A stretch of 31,431 nt of DNA from contig JAZFSG010000033.1 of assembly GCA_036446035.1 (NCBI GenBank), positions 1-31,431 of the forward strand, in the 5' to 3' direction. Positions 22,343 through 29,418 of the stretch are shown in pieces (the stretch's first letter is position 1; the number at the start of each line of letters is the position of its first letter). The position numbers were made by a program, and so were the translations under genes. The DNA is from CAXMQS01 sp036446035 (lineage in GTDB: Bacteria > Actinomycetota > Acidimicrobiia > Spongiisociales > JAOTWH01). Below the pieces are notes generated by a model. It ran no database searches. It was not told where the DNA came from and saw nothing but the letters and a program-made list of their open reading frames with translations.

Positions 22343-23548
22343 ATGGCTTCGATCACGATGGAAGGTCTCGGGAAGCTCTATCCCGGAGGAACCAGGGCAG
22401 TCGGCGACGTCGACCTCGAGATAAGGGACGGTGAGTTCCTTGTTCTCGTCGGGCCATCGGGTTGCGGTAAGTCGACCATCCTTCGCATGATCGCCGGCCT
22501 AGAGGAGATCTCCGAAGGCAAGATGTACATCGGGGACAACCTTGTCAACGATGTTGCGCCTAAGGACCGAGACATCGCCATGGTGTTCCAGAACTACGCG
22601 CTCTATCCGCACATGACCGTCTTCGACAACATGGGCTTTGGCCTCAAGCTGCGCAAGATGGACAAGGGGGAGATCGACAGGCGAGTTCGTGAAGCCGCCG
22701 CTGTCCTCGAGATCACCGACTTCCTCGATCGCAAGCCCAAGGCACTCTCCGGCGGGCAGCGCCAGCGGGTCGCCATGGGACGGGCCATCGTTCGCGAGCC
22801 GTCTGCGTTCCTGATGGATGAGCCGCTTTCCAACCTCGACGCCAAACTGCGTGTGCAGATGAGGTCCGAGCTGGGGCTGCTACACACCCGTCTTGAAACG
22901 ACGACCGTCTACGTAACTCACGACCAGGTGGAAGCGATGACGCTGGGCCATCGGGTCGCGGTCCTCAAGCCTGTGACGGCTGCCCGTCCCGACAACCTGC
23001 AGCAGGTGGCCCCGCCGGCCGAGCTGTTCCACGAGCCGGTGAACCTCTTCGTTGCCGGGTTCATCGGATCTCCGGCGATGAACCTAGTCAATGGCCACCT
23101 CGAGGGCTCAGGTGACCAGGTCTTCTGCACGTTCGGGGAGCATCGTCTACTCGTCGATCCCAAGGCGATGCAGCGTCATCCGGGACTCGAGAACCACATG
23201 AACACGGACTTGGTCATCGGCATCAGGCCCGGTGACTTCGAGGACGCCAGGGTCGCCGGCGATGGTGCCGATCGAAAGATGCGGGTCCACGTCGATCTCA
23301 CCGAGGTGTTGGGCTCCGAGACCTTCATCCACTACTTCCTCGATATCCCCCCACTGGTCACGCCAGACGTCGAGGAGCTGCTGGCAGACAGTGGGGCCGA
23401 CGCCTCATCGCTCGGATCGCAGACGAAGTTCCAGGCCCGGGTGTCATCTGATGTCGCGGTGAGTCAGGGCGATGATGTGGATCTGGTAGTCGATACGGCC
23501 AAGATGCACTTCTTCGATCCGGCCTCCGGCCTTCGCATCGGCAAGTAG
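22343..23548 (+). CDS. Sugar-type ABC transporter ATP-binding protein (UgpC/MalK/MsiK class)
   Basis: 401 aa from ATG 22343 with AGGAGG eight bases upstream. Nucleotide-binding domain: GPSGCGKST (Walker A), MVFQNYALYPHMTVFDNMGFGLKLR (Q-loop and CUT1-type block), LSGGQRQRVAMGRA (signature), FLMDEPLSNLDAKLR (Walker B), YVTHDQVEAMTLGHRVAVL (H-loop). The C-terminal about 150 residues form the TOBE/regulatory part (FIGSPAMNLVNG, IGIRPGDF). CUT1 ATPases energise uptake of sugars, sugar alcohols or glycerol phosphate. No permease or binding-protein gene is next to it, so it may serve several transporters like MsiK of Streptomyces. Cytoplasmic, membrane-associated. Its stop is one base from that of the convergent cofC. 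Confidence 0.92.
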   Translation: MASITMEGLGKLYPGGTRAVGDVDLEIRDGEFLVLVGPSGCGKSTILRMIAGLEEISEGKMYIGDNLVNDVAPKDRDIAMVFQNYALYPHMTVFDNMGFGLKLRKMDKGEIDRRVREAAAVLEITDFLDRKPKALSGGQRQRVAMGRAIVREPSAFLMDEPLSNLDAKLRVQMRSELGLLHTRLETTTVYVTHDQVEAMTLGHRVAVLKPVTAARPDNLQQVAPPAELFHEPVNLFVAGFIGSPAMNLVNGHLEGSGDQVFCTFGEHRLLVDPKAMQRHPGLENHMNTDLVIGIRPGDFEDARVAGDGADRKMRVHVDLTEVLGSETFIHYFLDIPPLVTPDVEELLADSGADASSLGSQTKFQARVSSDVAVSQGDDVDLVVDTAKMHFFDPASGLRIGK

Positions 23549-23549
23549 C

Positions 23550-24137
23550 TCAGCCAGCAACGGCGGCGGTCAGCCAGGAGTCCTCGAGCAATGACGTGGC
23601 CATGGCGTAGTCGGCTGGCGTGTCGAGGTCCAAGGCGAGCCCGGGGCGGCTGACCACGGCGTGGGGGACCGCGGCAGCGGCTCGCAGATGTCTGGCGAAG
23701 GACCCTGGCCCGTAGGCGAAACCGAACGAGTCGACCGTTCCCGCGACAGCCGTGGTTCCGCCGTCGGCTGACGGCGCCAAGGCAACGCCATGGCGGGGGA
23801 TGGCGTCGAGCAGAGCGCGCACGTCGGCCACCGAGATGAGAGGCAGATCGGCGTGGAGAATGGCCCATCGCCCCTGCGATGCTGCAACCGCAGCCGCTGC
23901 CGCATCGTCAAGGCCCGTGTTGGGGTCGACGATGACCCTGACCCCCTGACTCGACGCCCACTTGGCGACGCCGCCGTCGGCCGTGACCACCGCCACCGCG
24001 ACGCCGGTCTCAGCGAGGACCGCCAGCGTGTTGTTGGCGACGGCCCTTCCGAGTCGCGACCTGGCCGGAGCGTCGAGGACCGACGCCAGCCGCCCCTTGG
24101 CGACCCCGAATGGCTTGATCGGCACGGCCGCCAGCAT
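23550..24137 (-). CDS. cofC: 2-phospho-L-lactate / phosphoenolpyruvate guanylyltransferase (F420 pathway)
   Basis: 195 aa from ATG 24137; this start overlaps the upstream stop as TGATG, and homology begins at MLAAVPIKPFGVAKGRLASVL. Family motifs: KGRL, NTGLDDA, ILHADLPLISVADV, SADGGTTAVAG, AYGPGSFARHL and LDLDTPADYAMA. It makes the GDP-activated 3-carbon acid that is joined to Fo in coenzyme F420 biosynthesis. Actinobacterial homologues (FbiD) use PEP instead of 2-phospholactate. The gene is translationally coupled to the epimerase-like gene; the other F420 genes are not in the window. Confidence 0.85.
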   Translation of the reverse strand: MLAAVPIKPFGVAKGRLASVLDAPARSRLGRAVANNTLAVLAETGVAVAVVTADGGVAKWASSQGVRVIVDPNTGLDDAAAAAVAASQGRWAILHADLPLISVADVRALLDAIPRHGVALAPSADGGTTAVAGTVDSFGFAYGPGSFARHLRAAAAVPHAVVSRPGLALDLDTPADYAMATSLLEDSWLTAAVAG

Positions 24138-24628
24138 CAGAAGCGGTAGAGGCCGTCGGTGACGCCCTGGAACGAACGATCGGCAGGCGGATCGTCGTCC
24201 TCCCACTGCGCCATCTGCACCACGACCCCATGGGCGGACTTGGGGTGGACAAAGGCTTCCTTCCAGGAGTCGGAGGAGGTGTTCACGCCGACGACCTCGA
24301 ACCCGAGTGAGCGAGCACGGCCCACAGCGGCATCGATGTCGGTGACCTTGAACGTCATGTGGTGCACCCCCTCGCCGCGCGACGCCAGGAAACGGACGAG
24401 GAAATGTTGATCGTCGTTCGGATCGAGGGGCTGTAGTAGCTCCATCCTCGTCGAGCCCGGCAGATCGAACTGCGACCAGCGGAAGCCTCCAGCGAGACAG
24501 TCGCCTCCGCTTCGGAACCTCGCGCCCACGAGTTCCAGCAGGGCAGTCGTATCGGCGAGGTCGTTCACTCCGATCGCGATGTGATCGAGGCGCTCGATGA
24601 GCGGCCCCAGGTCGAGTTGATCGGTCAT
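24137..24628 (-). CDS. mce: Methylmalonyl-CoA epimerase-like VOC protein
   Basis: 163 aa. Glyoxalase/VOC fold, with LDHIAIGVNDLADTTALLELVGARF at the N-terminus, RMELLQPLDPN, GEGVHHMTFKVTDIDAA, and FVHPKSAHGVVVQMAQW at the C-terminus. These match methylmalonyl-CoA epimerase, which interconverts the (S) and (R) forms of methylmalonyl-CoA in propionyl-CoA metabolism. Candidate metal ligands are His16, Glu63, His90 and Gln138. Position 138 is usually Glu in the family, so the Gln is unusual. The start is 6 bases after TAGTCT on the minus strand, hence leaderless. It overlaps cofC by one base (TGATG). Another VOC function is possible. Confidence 0.75.
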   Translation of the reverse strand: MTDQLDLGPLIERLDHIAIGVNDLADTTALLELVGARFRSGGDCLAGGFRWSQFDLPGSTRMELLQPLDPNDDQHFLVRFLASRGEGVHHMTFKVTDIDAAVGRARSLGFEVVGVNTSSDSWKEAFVHPKSAHGVVVQMAQWEDDDPPADRSFQGVTDGLYRF

Positions 24629-24634
24629 TCGCCG

Positions 24635-24640
24635 AGACTA
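24635..24640 (-). promoter_or_regulatory. mce: -10 box (TAGTCT) for leaderless mce-cofC
   Basis: TAGTCT on the minus strand, then six bases, then ATG. No ribosome binding site. Confidence 0.52.
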
Positions 24641-24709
24641 GACCGGCCGCTTGCAAGCCCGCCCTCGGCTGCGCTCGGGAGAGAGCCGTCGCCGCGACTT
24701 GCGCTCCTG

Positions 24710-24715
24710 TACGCT
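24710..24715 (+). promoter_or_regulatory. pyk: -10 box (TACGCT) for pyk
   Basis: TACGCT lies nine bases before the pyk ATG with no Shine-Dalgarno. The 96-base gap to mce also holds GCTTGCAAGC, a 10-base palindrome at 24649-24658, that could be a regulatory site between the divergent promoters. Confidence 0.45.
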
Positions 24716-24724
24716 CAACTCCGC

Positions 24725-26152
24725 ATGACTCGCAAGACCAAGATCATCGCGACTCTGGGCCCGGCTGTGGCGTCGCCGGACGCCGTCCTTGCGCTCGTCG
24801 AAGCGGGCATGGACGTTGCTCGTCTCAACTTCTCTCATGGTGACTACGACACCCACCGCGCATTCGCCACCTGGGTTCGTGAGGCCTCAGATCGTGCCGG
24901 GCGTGAAGTAGGGCTGCTGCAAGACATTCAGGGGCCTCGCATCCGCGTTGGCGAATTCCCGGGCGGAGCTGTCGACATCGCGGTGGGCCAGGAACTGAAG
25001 CTCATTGCCGGAGGCGAAACGGCTGGTCCCGGTGAGCTCCACATTGACCACCTCGAGGAGGCCGAGGATCTCTCGGTCGGGCACAGGGTGATCATCGCCG
25101 ACGGCATGGTGAGGCTCGAAGTAAGCCGCATCGAGGCCGGAAGTGTCTACGCCAGCGTGTTGGCGGGCGAAGTGCTTGCAGATCACAAGGGAGTCGCCTT
25201 CCCGGACACCTCGCTGGCCCTGCCGACCGTCACGGAGAAGGATGAGCGTGACATCGAATTCGGACTCGAGCTAGATGTCGACCTGCTCGCGGCGTCGTTC
25301 ATAGCAACAGGTGACGACATACGCATCATCCGCAAGCTCGCCGGCGAGTTGCCGGTGATCGCCAAGATCGAGAGGACGGTGGCGTACGACAATCTCGACG
25401 ACGTGCTCACAGAGGCCAGCGGTGCCATGGTCGCACGAGGCGATCTCGGCGTTGAGTTGAGCTTGGAGCGCGTTCCCCTTGTCCAAAAGGACATCCTGCG
25501 GCGCACCAACATCGCCGGCAGGATCTCTATCACCGCCACGGAGATGTTGGAGTCCATGACCCACTCGTCGCGACCGACCCGTGCCGAGGTCGCCGACGTC
25601 GCCAACGCGGTCCTCGACGGCACGGATGCTGTCATGCTCAGTGGCGAAACCGCGGTCGGCGAGTTCCCGACCCGGACCATCGAGGTGATGGACACGGTGT
25701 GCCGCGAGATGGAGCAAGGGATGGACATATCGGCGGCCGCGGTTGGCTTCCTCAAGAAGGAGAACCCGTTTCCCTCTGCGGTCGCCAAGGCCTGTGTCGA
25801 GGCTGCAGACAGCCTTGACCTCTCGGCCATCGTCGCCTTCTCCGAATCGGGCGCTACGGCACGTCTCATCTCGAAGTACCGGCCGAAGGCCCGCATCCTG
25901 TGCTTCACGGCGAATCCGAAAGCCTGTGCCCAGATGACCATCTACTGGGGCGTCGAGCCGCTTCCGATCGCGCGGTTCGATACGACCGACGAGATGATCA
26001 CCAGAGCATCCCAGGCAGCCGCCGAGCGCGGACTGGTGAAGGCGGGCGATGCCGTCGCACTGGCCGCCGGCATTCCGCCCAACCAGGCGGCCTCAACCAA
26101 CCTCATCAAGTTGCATGTGATTGGCTCGGAGTCGACCGGCACCCCTGGTTAG
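24725..26152 (+). CDS. pyk: Pyruvate kinase
   Basis: 475 aa from ATG 24725; a longer frame back to 24581 is antisense to mce and lacks homology. Motifs: TRKTKIIATLGPAVASP, GMDVARLNFSHGDYDTH, LLQDIQGPRIRVGEF, KIERTVAYDNLDDVL with the catalytic Lys, MVARGDLGVEL, ATEMLESMTHSSRPTRAEVADVANAVLDGTDAVMLSGETAVGEFP. The C-terminal domain follows (FSESGATARLISKYRP). It converts PEP and ADP to pyruvate and ATP in glycolysis. The usual LDTKGPEIR motif reads LQDIQGPRIR here, a known variation among bacteria. Its stop TAG is part of the -10 box of the next gene. Confidence 0.97.
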   Translation: MTRKTKIIATLGPAVASPDAVLALVEAGMDVARLNFSHGDYDTHRAFATWVREASDRAGREVGLLQDIQGPRIRVGEFPGGAVDIAVGQELKLIAGGETAGPGELHIDHLEEAEDLSVGHRVIIADGMVRLEVSRIEAGSVYASVLAGEVLADHKGVAFPDTSLALPTVTEKDERDIEFGLELDVDLLAASFIATGDDIRIIRKLAGELPVIAKIERTVAYDNLDDVLTEASGAMVARGDLGVELSLERVPLVQKDILRRTNIAGRISITATEMLESMTHSSRPTRAEVADVANAVLDGTDAVMLSGETAVGEFPTRTIEVMDTVCREMEQGMDISAAAVGFLKKENPFPSAVAKACVEAADSLDLSAIVAFSESGATARLISKYRPKARILCFTANPKACAQMTIYWGVEPLPIARFDTTDEMITRASQAAAERGLVKAGDAVALAAGIPPNQAASTNLIKLHVIGSESTGTPG

Positions 26153-26155
26153 GCT
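26150..26155 (+). promoter_or_regulatory. -10 box (TAGGCT) overlapping the pyk stop codon
   Basis: TAGGCT begins with the TAG stop of pyk and stands 8 bases before the ATG at 26164. It would let the Nfu-N-like gene be made from its own leaderless transcript. Confidence 0.48.
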
Positions 26156-26163
26156 CTCGCCCC

Positions 26164-26457
26164 ATGGGTCAGCAGATCGAAGTAACGAGCCGGGTCATCG
26201 GAGATGCCGCCATCTTCGACACCGATCGCAGCATCACCGGCCAAGACGGTTCCGAGTTCGGCTCGGTTGAGGAGGCCGCGGCCTCCGACGCCTTTCCCAA
26301 CGCACTGGCTCAGCGACTGTTCGCAGCCGACGACACCATCTCATCCGTGTTCGTCGCCTCCAACGTGGTGACGGTCACCCGTCCCGGTGGATGGGACGAG
26401 ATCACCGTGGCGGCGGCGTCGACCGTCGTCGGCGACTTCTTTATCTTCTACAACTAG
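26164..26457 (+). CDS. Nfu/NifU N-terminal-domain-like small protein
   Basis: 97 aa. The region FPNALAQRLFAADDTISSVFVASNVVTVTRPGGWDEI (about residues 45-81) matches the pattern of the Nfu N-terminal domain: small residue, LAQRLF, a valine-rich strand, VTVT and a Trp near the end. The C-terminal CxxC iron-sulfur domain of full Nfu proteins is absent, and the protein has no Cys at all, so it cannot bind a cluster by Cys itself. It may regulate or bind partners. No signal peptide or membrane helix. It lies 11 bases after pyk and shares CTAG with the convergent vanW stop. The family call rests on pattern recognition only. Confidence 0.7.
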   Translation: MGQQIEVTSRVIGDAAIFDTDRSITGQDGSEFGSVEEAAASDAFPNALAQRLFAADDTISSVFVASNVVTVTRPGGWDEITVAAASTVVGDFFIFYN

Positions 26458-28538
26458 GGAACGGTCGTAGTCGTAGTAGTCGGCGGAGTAGTCGTCGGCG
26501 GCGGCGGAGTAGTAGTCGTCGTTGGCGGGGTTTCCTCCACTCCGATCAGCACCGTGATGGCGGTACCCGGCGGCACCAACTCACCGGAGGCGGGGCTCTG
26601 GGAAACCACCAAGGTCACCAGCCCGCTATCGGCCGCTACCGGAACCGTGCCTCCGTTGACGATGGGGAGGCCAAGCGCCGCGGCAACTCCAGCCGCGGCA
26701 TCGAACGAATTGCCAACCAGGACCGGCACCGGCACCGGGCAGATGCCGGTTGAGCCCGGCATCTCACAAGGGTGGACCTCGATGAAGCGAACCGCCCCGC
26801 GATAGCGATGGCTGTACTTCCTCTCGACAGTCGTCCCGTCCGCGTACGTGATGGTCTGGGTCCCGGAGATAGACCACCCGCTACTGCCGTTCTTGCGGAT
26901 GTTCTGCTCTCCCGGAATGACCTCCGGATTGGGCTCGAACACCTCTTCGGGATCCCTGTGGTTGAAGCGACCACCGAGATCCCATTCCACCTGGCGGTCA
27001 CCGTTGTTGCCGAAGAACTTCACGGTGATCGAAGTGTCCGTGTGGGAGGTGTCGATGATGATGATGGCGTCGCTGTCGTTGCGGAAGATCAGACCGGGCT
27101 CCGGCCACGAGATGGTGGCCTCGCGCAGTTCGGGGTAGCGGCTGATGTAGATGCTGTGCGGCGTGTGCTCGATGTCCTCGTAGCCCCCGAAGAAGACCGC
27201 GTTGTAGAAGGTCGTTGCGAACTGGCTGACACCTCCGCCAACGTCCGGCACGAGCTCCCCAAGGCGAATCATCGGGGCCGTTACGAAGCCCTTGTCCGTT
27301 GTGCGCCGACCGACGGCTTCGTTCAACGAGAATGTCTCGCCCGGTTGCACGATCATGCCGTCTACCAGGTCGGCGAAGAGTTGGATGTTGGCGACACGGT
27401 TCTCGCAGCAGGCGTGGTTGGTGGTGCCCTCGGAGACCTTGGTGAGGGGACCCATCGCCTCAGCCTCCTCCGTGGTGAAGTCAGGCTCGGCACCGTCGAC
27501 GATCGGCAGCTCCCCGGTCCGGGTCGTGGTCTTGGCGGCGGTGGCCAGTGCCTCGGCTACCTGCTCGGGGTCAAGCAGCGTTCCCGGTCGCGACGGTATG
27601 AGTGTCACGGTGTCGTCTTCATTGATCTGGAACGCGGCGTCGCGCGGTGGCAGTTCGAGGCCCTCGCGCAGGGGCGCCAGGAAGCCGTCGATGACTTCCG
27701 GATCGAACCACAGGTTGAGGTGAGCAGGGGAACCTGTCACGTCGCTGCGAAGGGCGGAGGCCAGTTGCGCCGAGGTGAATGCGGCGCGCAGGTCGTCGAC
27801 ACCGGCCTTGGTGAGCACGACCTCGGACCCGGTGAGGATCTCTGCCTCTTCTGCCGCGGCGTCGATGTCGGCATCGATCAGCGACGGTTCGAGGATGGTT
27901 AGTGGGACGATGGCTACCTGGCGGATAGTGGAGGCCAACGTCTCGGAGACGATCTCGTTCGCGAGGACTCGGTCTATGGCTAGGCCCCGTTGTGGGTACT
28001 CGGCGATGATGTCGGTTCCGCGGACAGAGATGGATCCGTCCGAGACACCAACCTCGATGGCGTCGGTCTCCCATCGATCGAAGACAAGGTCGAGCGCGTC
28101 GGCGTCAAACTGGGTCGAGTAGCCGATCTGGCGCTTTGAGCCGAAGCTCCCGATCCAATCCCCGAACTGGGCGAACGGACCCTCTTCCCGGCCGACGTCC
28201 ATCGCCTCTTGTACAACGGCGTCTTCGTCGATGGTGAAGCCAATGGTCTGAGGGTCGAGCGCGAATTCCCGGTCGTTGACCGTGAATAGGGCAGGCGTCG
28301 CCACGAGGCCATCCTCGAAGCGATTCACGACGTCTCTAACACCGTCCTCATCGAGGCCTTCGAGGCTCTCTCCAGCGAATTCGACTCCACGGAGTACCTC
28401 GCCCGCGTGGAGAGCGCGATCGACGCCGAAGGTGATGAAAGCAAGCAAGAACAACGCCACGGGTACCGCCGCTGCGATGGCGGCTATTCGACCCTGGCGT
28501 GATTTCGGGAGGCGGAGTTTGCGGAGGATTGCAAGCAC
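26454..28538 (-). CDS. VanW-family wall protein with PASTA-like domain and Thr/Pro tail
   Basis: 694 aa if it starts at GTG 28538; the open frame extends to 28745, but that part is antisense to the nuclease gene, so the start is uncertain. A membrane anchor at about 17-42 (IAAIAAAVPVALFLLAFITFGV) is followed by two beta-rich regions that resemble the putative peptidoglycan-binding domain often found before VanW, then VanW itself (NHACCENRVANIQLFADLVDGMIVQPGETFSLNEAVGRR in part, GGGVSQFATTFYNAVFFGGYED, HTPHSIYISRYPEL). A PASTA-like segment (GNSFDAAAGVAAALGLPIVNG...VSQSPASGELVPPGTAITVLIG) precedes a tail of about 25 Thr and Pro residues. It probably sits on the outer face and acts on or binds the cell wall. 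The stop is the shared CTAG with the small gene to its left. Confidence 0.85.
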   Translation of the reverse strand: MLAILRKLRLPKSRQGRIAAIAAAVPVALFLLAFITFGVDRALHAGEVLRGVEFAGESLEGLDEDGVRDVVNRFEDGLVATPALFTVNDREFALDPQTIGFTIDEDAVVQEAMDVGREEGPFAQFGDWIGSFGSKRQIGYSTQFDADALDLVFDRWETDAIEVGVSDGSISVRGTDIIAEYPQRGLAIDRVLANEIVSETLASTIRQVAIVPLTILEPSLIDADIDAAAEEAEILTGSEVVLTKAGVDDLRAAFTSAQLASALRSDVTGSPAHLNLWFDPEVIDGFLAPLREGLELPPRDAAFQINEDDTVTLIPSRPGTLLDPEQVAEALATAAKTTTRTGELPIVDGAEPDFTTEEAEAMGPLTKVSEGTTNHACCENRVANIQLFADLVDGMIVQPGETFSLNEAVGRRTTDKGFVTAPMIRLGELVPDVGGGVSQFATTFYNAVFFGGYEDIEHTPHSIYISRYPELREATISWPEPGLIFRNDSDAIIIIDTSHTDTSITVKFFGNNGDRQVEWDLGGRFNHRDPEEVFEPNPEVIPGEQNIRKNGSSGWSISGTQTITYADGTTVERKYSHRYRGAVRFIEVHPCEMPGSTGICPVPVPVLVGNSFDAAAGVAAALGLPIVNGGTVPVAADSGLVTLVVSQSPASGELVPPGTAITVLIGVEETPPTTTTTPPPPTTTPPTTTTTTVP

Positions 28539-28551
28539 AGTGGAAGGCGGG

Positions 28552-28557
28552 AGTGTA
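28552..28557 (-). promoter_or_regulatory. Possible -10 box (TACACT) of vanW
   Basis: TACACT on the minus strand, 13 bases before the proposed GTG 28538. It faces the divergent nuclease promoter 22 bases away. The longer distance than for other genes here makes the start less certain. Confidence 0.35.
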
Positions 28558-28579
28558 GGACCCAGTCGTTCGGACCTCT

Positions 28580-28585
28580 TACGAT
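28580..28585 (+). promoter_or_regulatory. -10 box (TACGAT) for the leaderless nuclease gene
   Basis: TACGAT followed by six bases and the GTG start. No Shine-Dalgarno. It supports GTG 28592 as the start. Confidence 0.5.
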
Positions 28586-28591
28586 GCCGCG

Positions 28592-29365
28592 GTGGTCGCA
28601 TTTCCACCAGTTGTCGCAGGAGACGACCTCGACATCTCCGCGACATCGTTCGTCGCCTTCCAGCGTTGTCCTGAGCTGGCCGGAGCTCGCTTTCGCGGGG
28701 AATATGGCCCGGACTCGAGGCCCGGCTTCGCGGGACAGCTGGCACATCGCATCTTCGCTCGCCACCTCGATAGCGGACCCATCGAGGGTGGCGAGGCCTT
28801 CAACCAGGCGTGCCGAGAGGAGATCGGCTCTGGCATGAACATGAAGATCGGGTCGCTCGGCCTGAAACCGTCTCAGTTGCGGGGGGTGATCGAGGAAACC
28901 TCGGTCCTCTATGACAGATTCAAGGCACTGCACTTCGAGGGTTTCTCCGGCGCCGAAGTGAGCTTGGAGAGCACTCCCGCTGTGGGGGTGGTGCTCAAAG
29001 GCAGCATCGACGCCGTCTTCGATGACGAAGCCGGATGGCGCCTCGTGGACTGGAAGACAGGGGGTATCTACCAGGACGCGAAGCACCAGCTCGACTTCTA
29101 TGCCTTGTTGTGGACCCTCGATAGGGGTGAGTCACCGGCACGGGTCGAGGCGGTATCGGTGAAGACGGGCGAGCGCCAGGATGCCGTTGTGACCGATGCG
29201 TCTCTCCACGAGGTGGCACTCTCTGTTGGTCGGATGGTGGACACGCTGCGGACCGCCTGGAGCGCCGAATCCGACCTCGAACGGCACGGGGGACCGTGGT
29301 GCCGGTTCTGCCCCGTGCTCAGCGCCTGCAACGAGGGCATGGCGGCCGTCAAGACCACCGGCTGA
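28592..29365 (+). CDS. PD-(D/E)XK nuclease with iron-sulfur Cys set (RecB/Cas4-like)
   Basis: 257 aa with a GTG start. Nuclease core: His52 in GQLAHRIFARHL, Asp140 in KGSIDAVF, Asp153 and Lys155 in LVDWKTG, then QLDFYALL. Four cysteines, Cys26 (AFQRCPEL) and Cys237, Cys240, Cys246 (WCRFCPVLSAC), have the one-plus-three spacing of the 4Fe-4S site in Cas4, AddB and similar proteins. All core residues are present, so it should cut DNA, probably from ends or single strands. No cas1/cas2 or helicase gene is nearby, so a DNA-repair role is likelier than CRISPR adaptation. Downstream patatin gene on the same strand, 53 bases away. Confidence 0.88.
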   Translation: MVAFPPVVAGDDLDISATSFVAFQRCPELAGARFRGEYGPDSRPGFAGQLAHRIFARHLDSGPIEGGEAFNQACREEIGSGMNMKIGSLGLKPSQLRGVIEETSVLYDRFKALHFEGFSGAEVSLESTPAVGVVLKGSIDAVFDDEAGWRLVDWKTGGIYQDAKHQLDFYALLWTLDRGESPARVEAVSVKTGERQDAVVTDASLHEVALSVGRMVDTLRTAWSAESDLERHGGPWCRFCPVLSACNEGMAAVKTTG

Positions 29366-29418
29366 CCGTAACCGCGGCGTATCTCAAGGCTCCCGAAACC
29401 GATGTCGATACACCAAGA

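Noticed and set aside
24138..24656. Long N-terminal extension of cofC
   Set aside because: It is out-of-frame reading across mce, Arg/Ser-rich, and the TGATG overlap gives the natural start.
28592..29365. Fe-S PD-(D/E)XK nuclease as Cas4 of a CRISPR system
   Set aside because: No cas1, cas2 or repeat-spacer array is visible in the window. The same Cys pattern is common in AddB/RecB-like repair nucleases.
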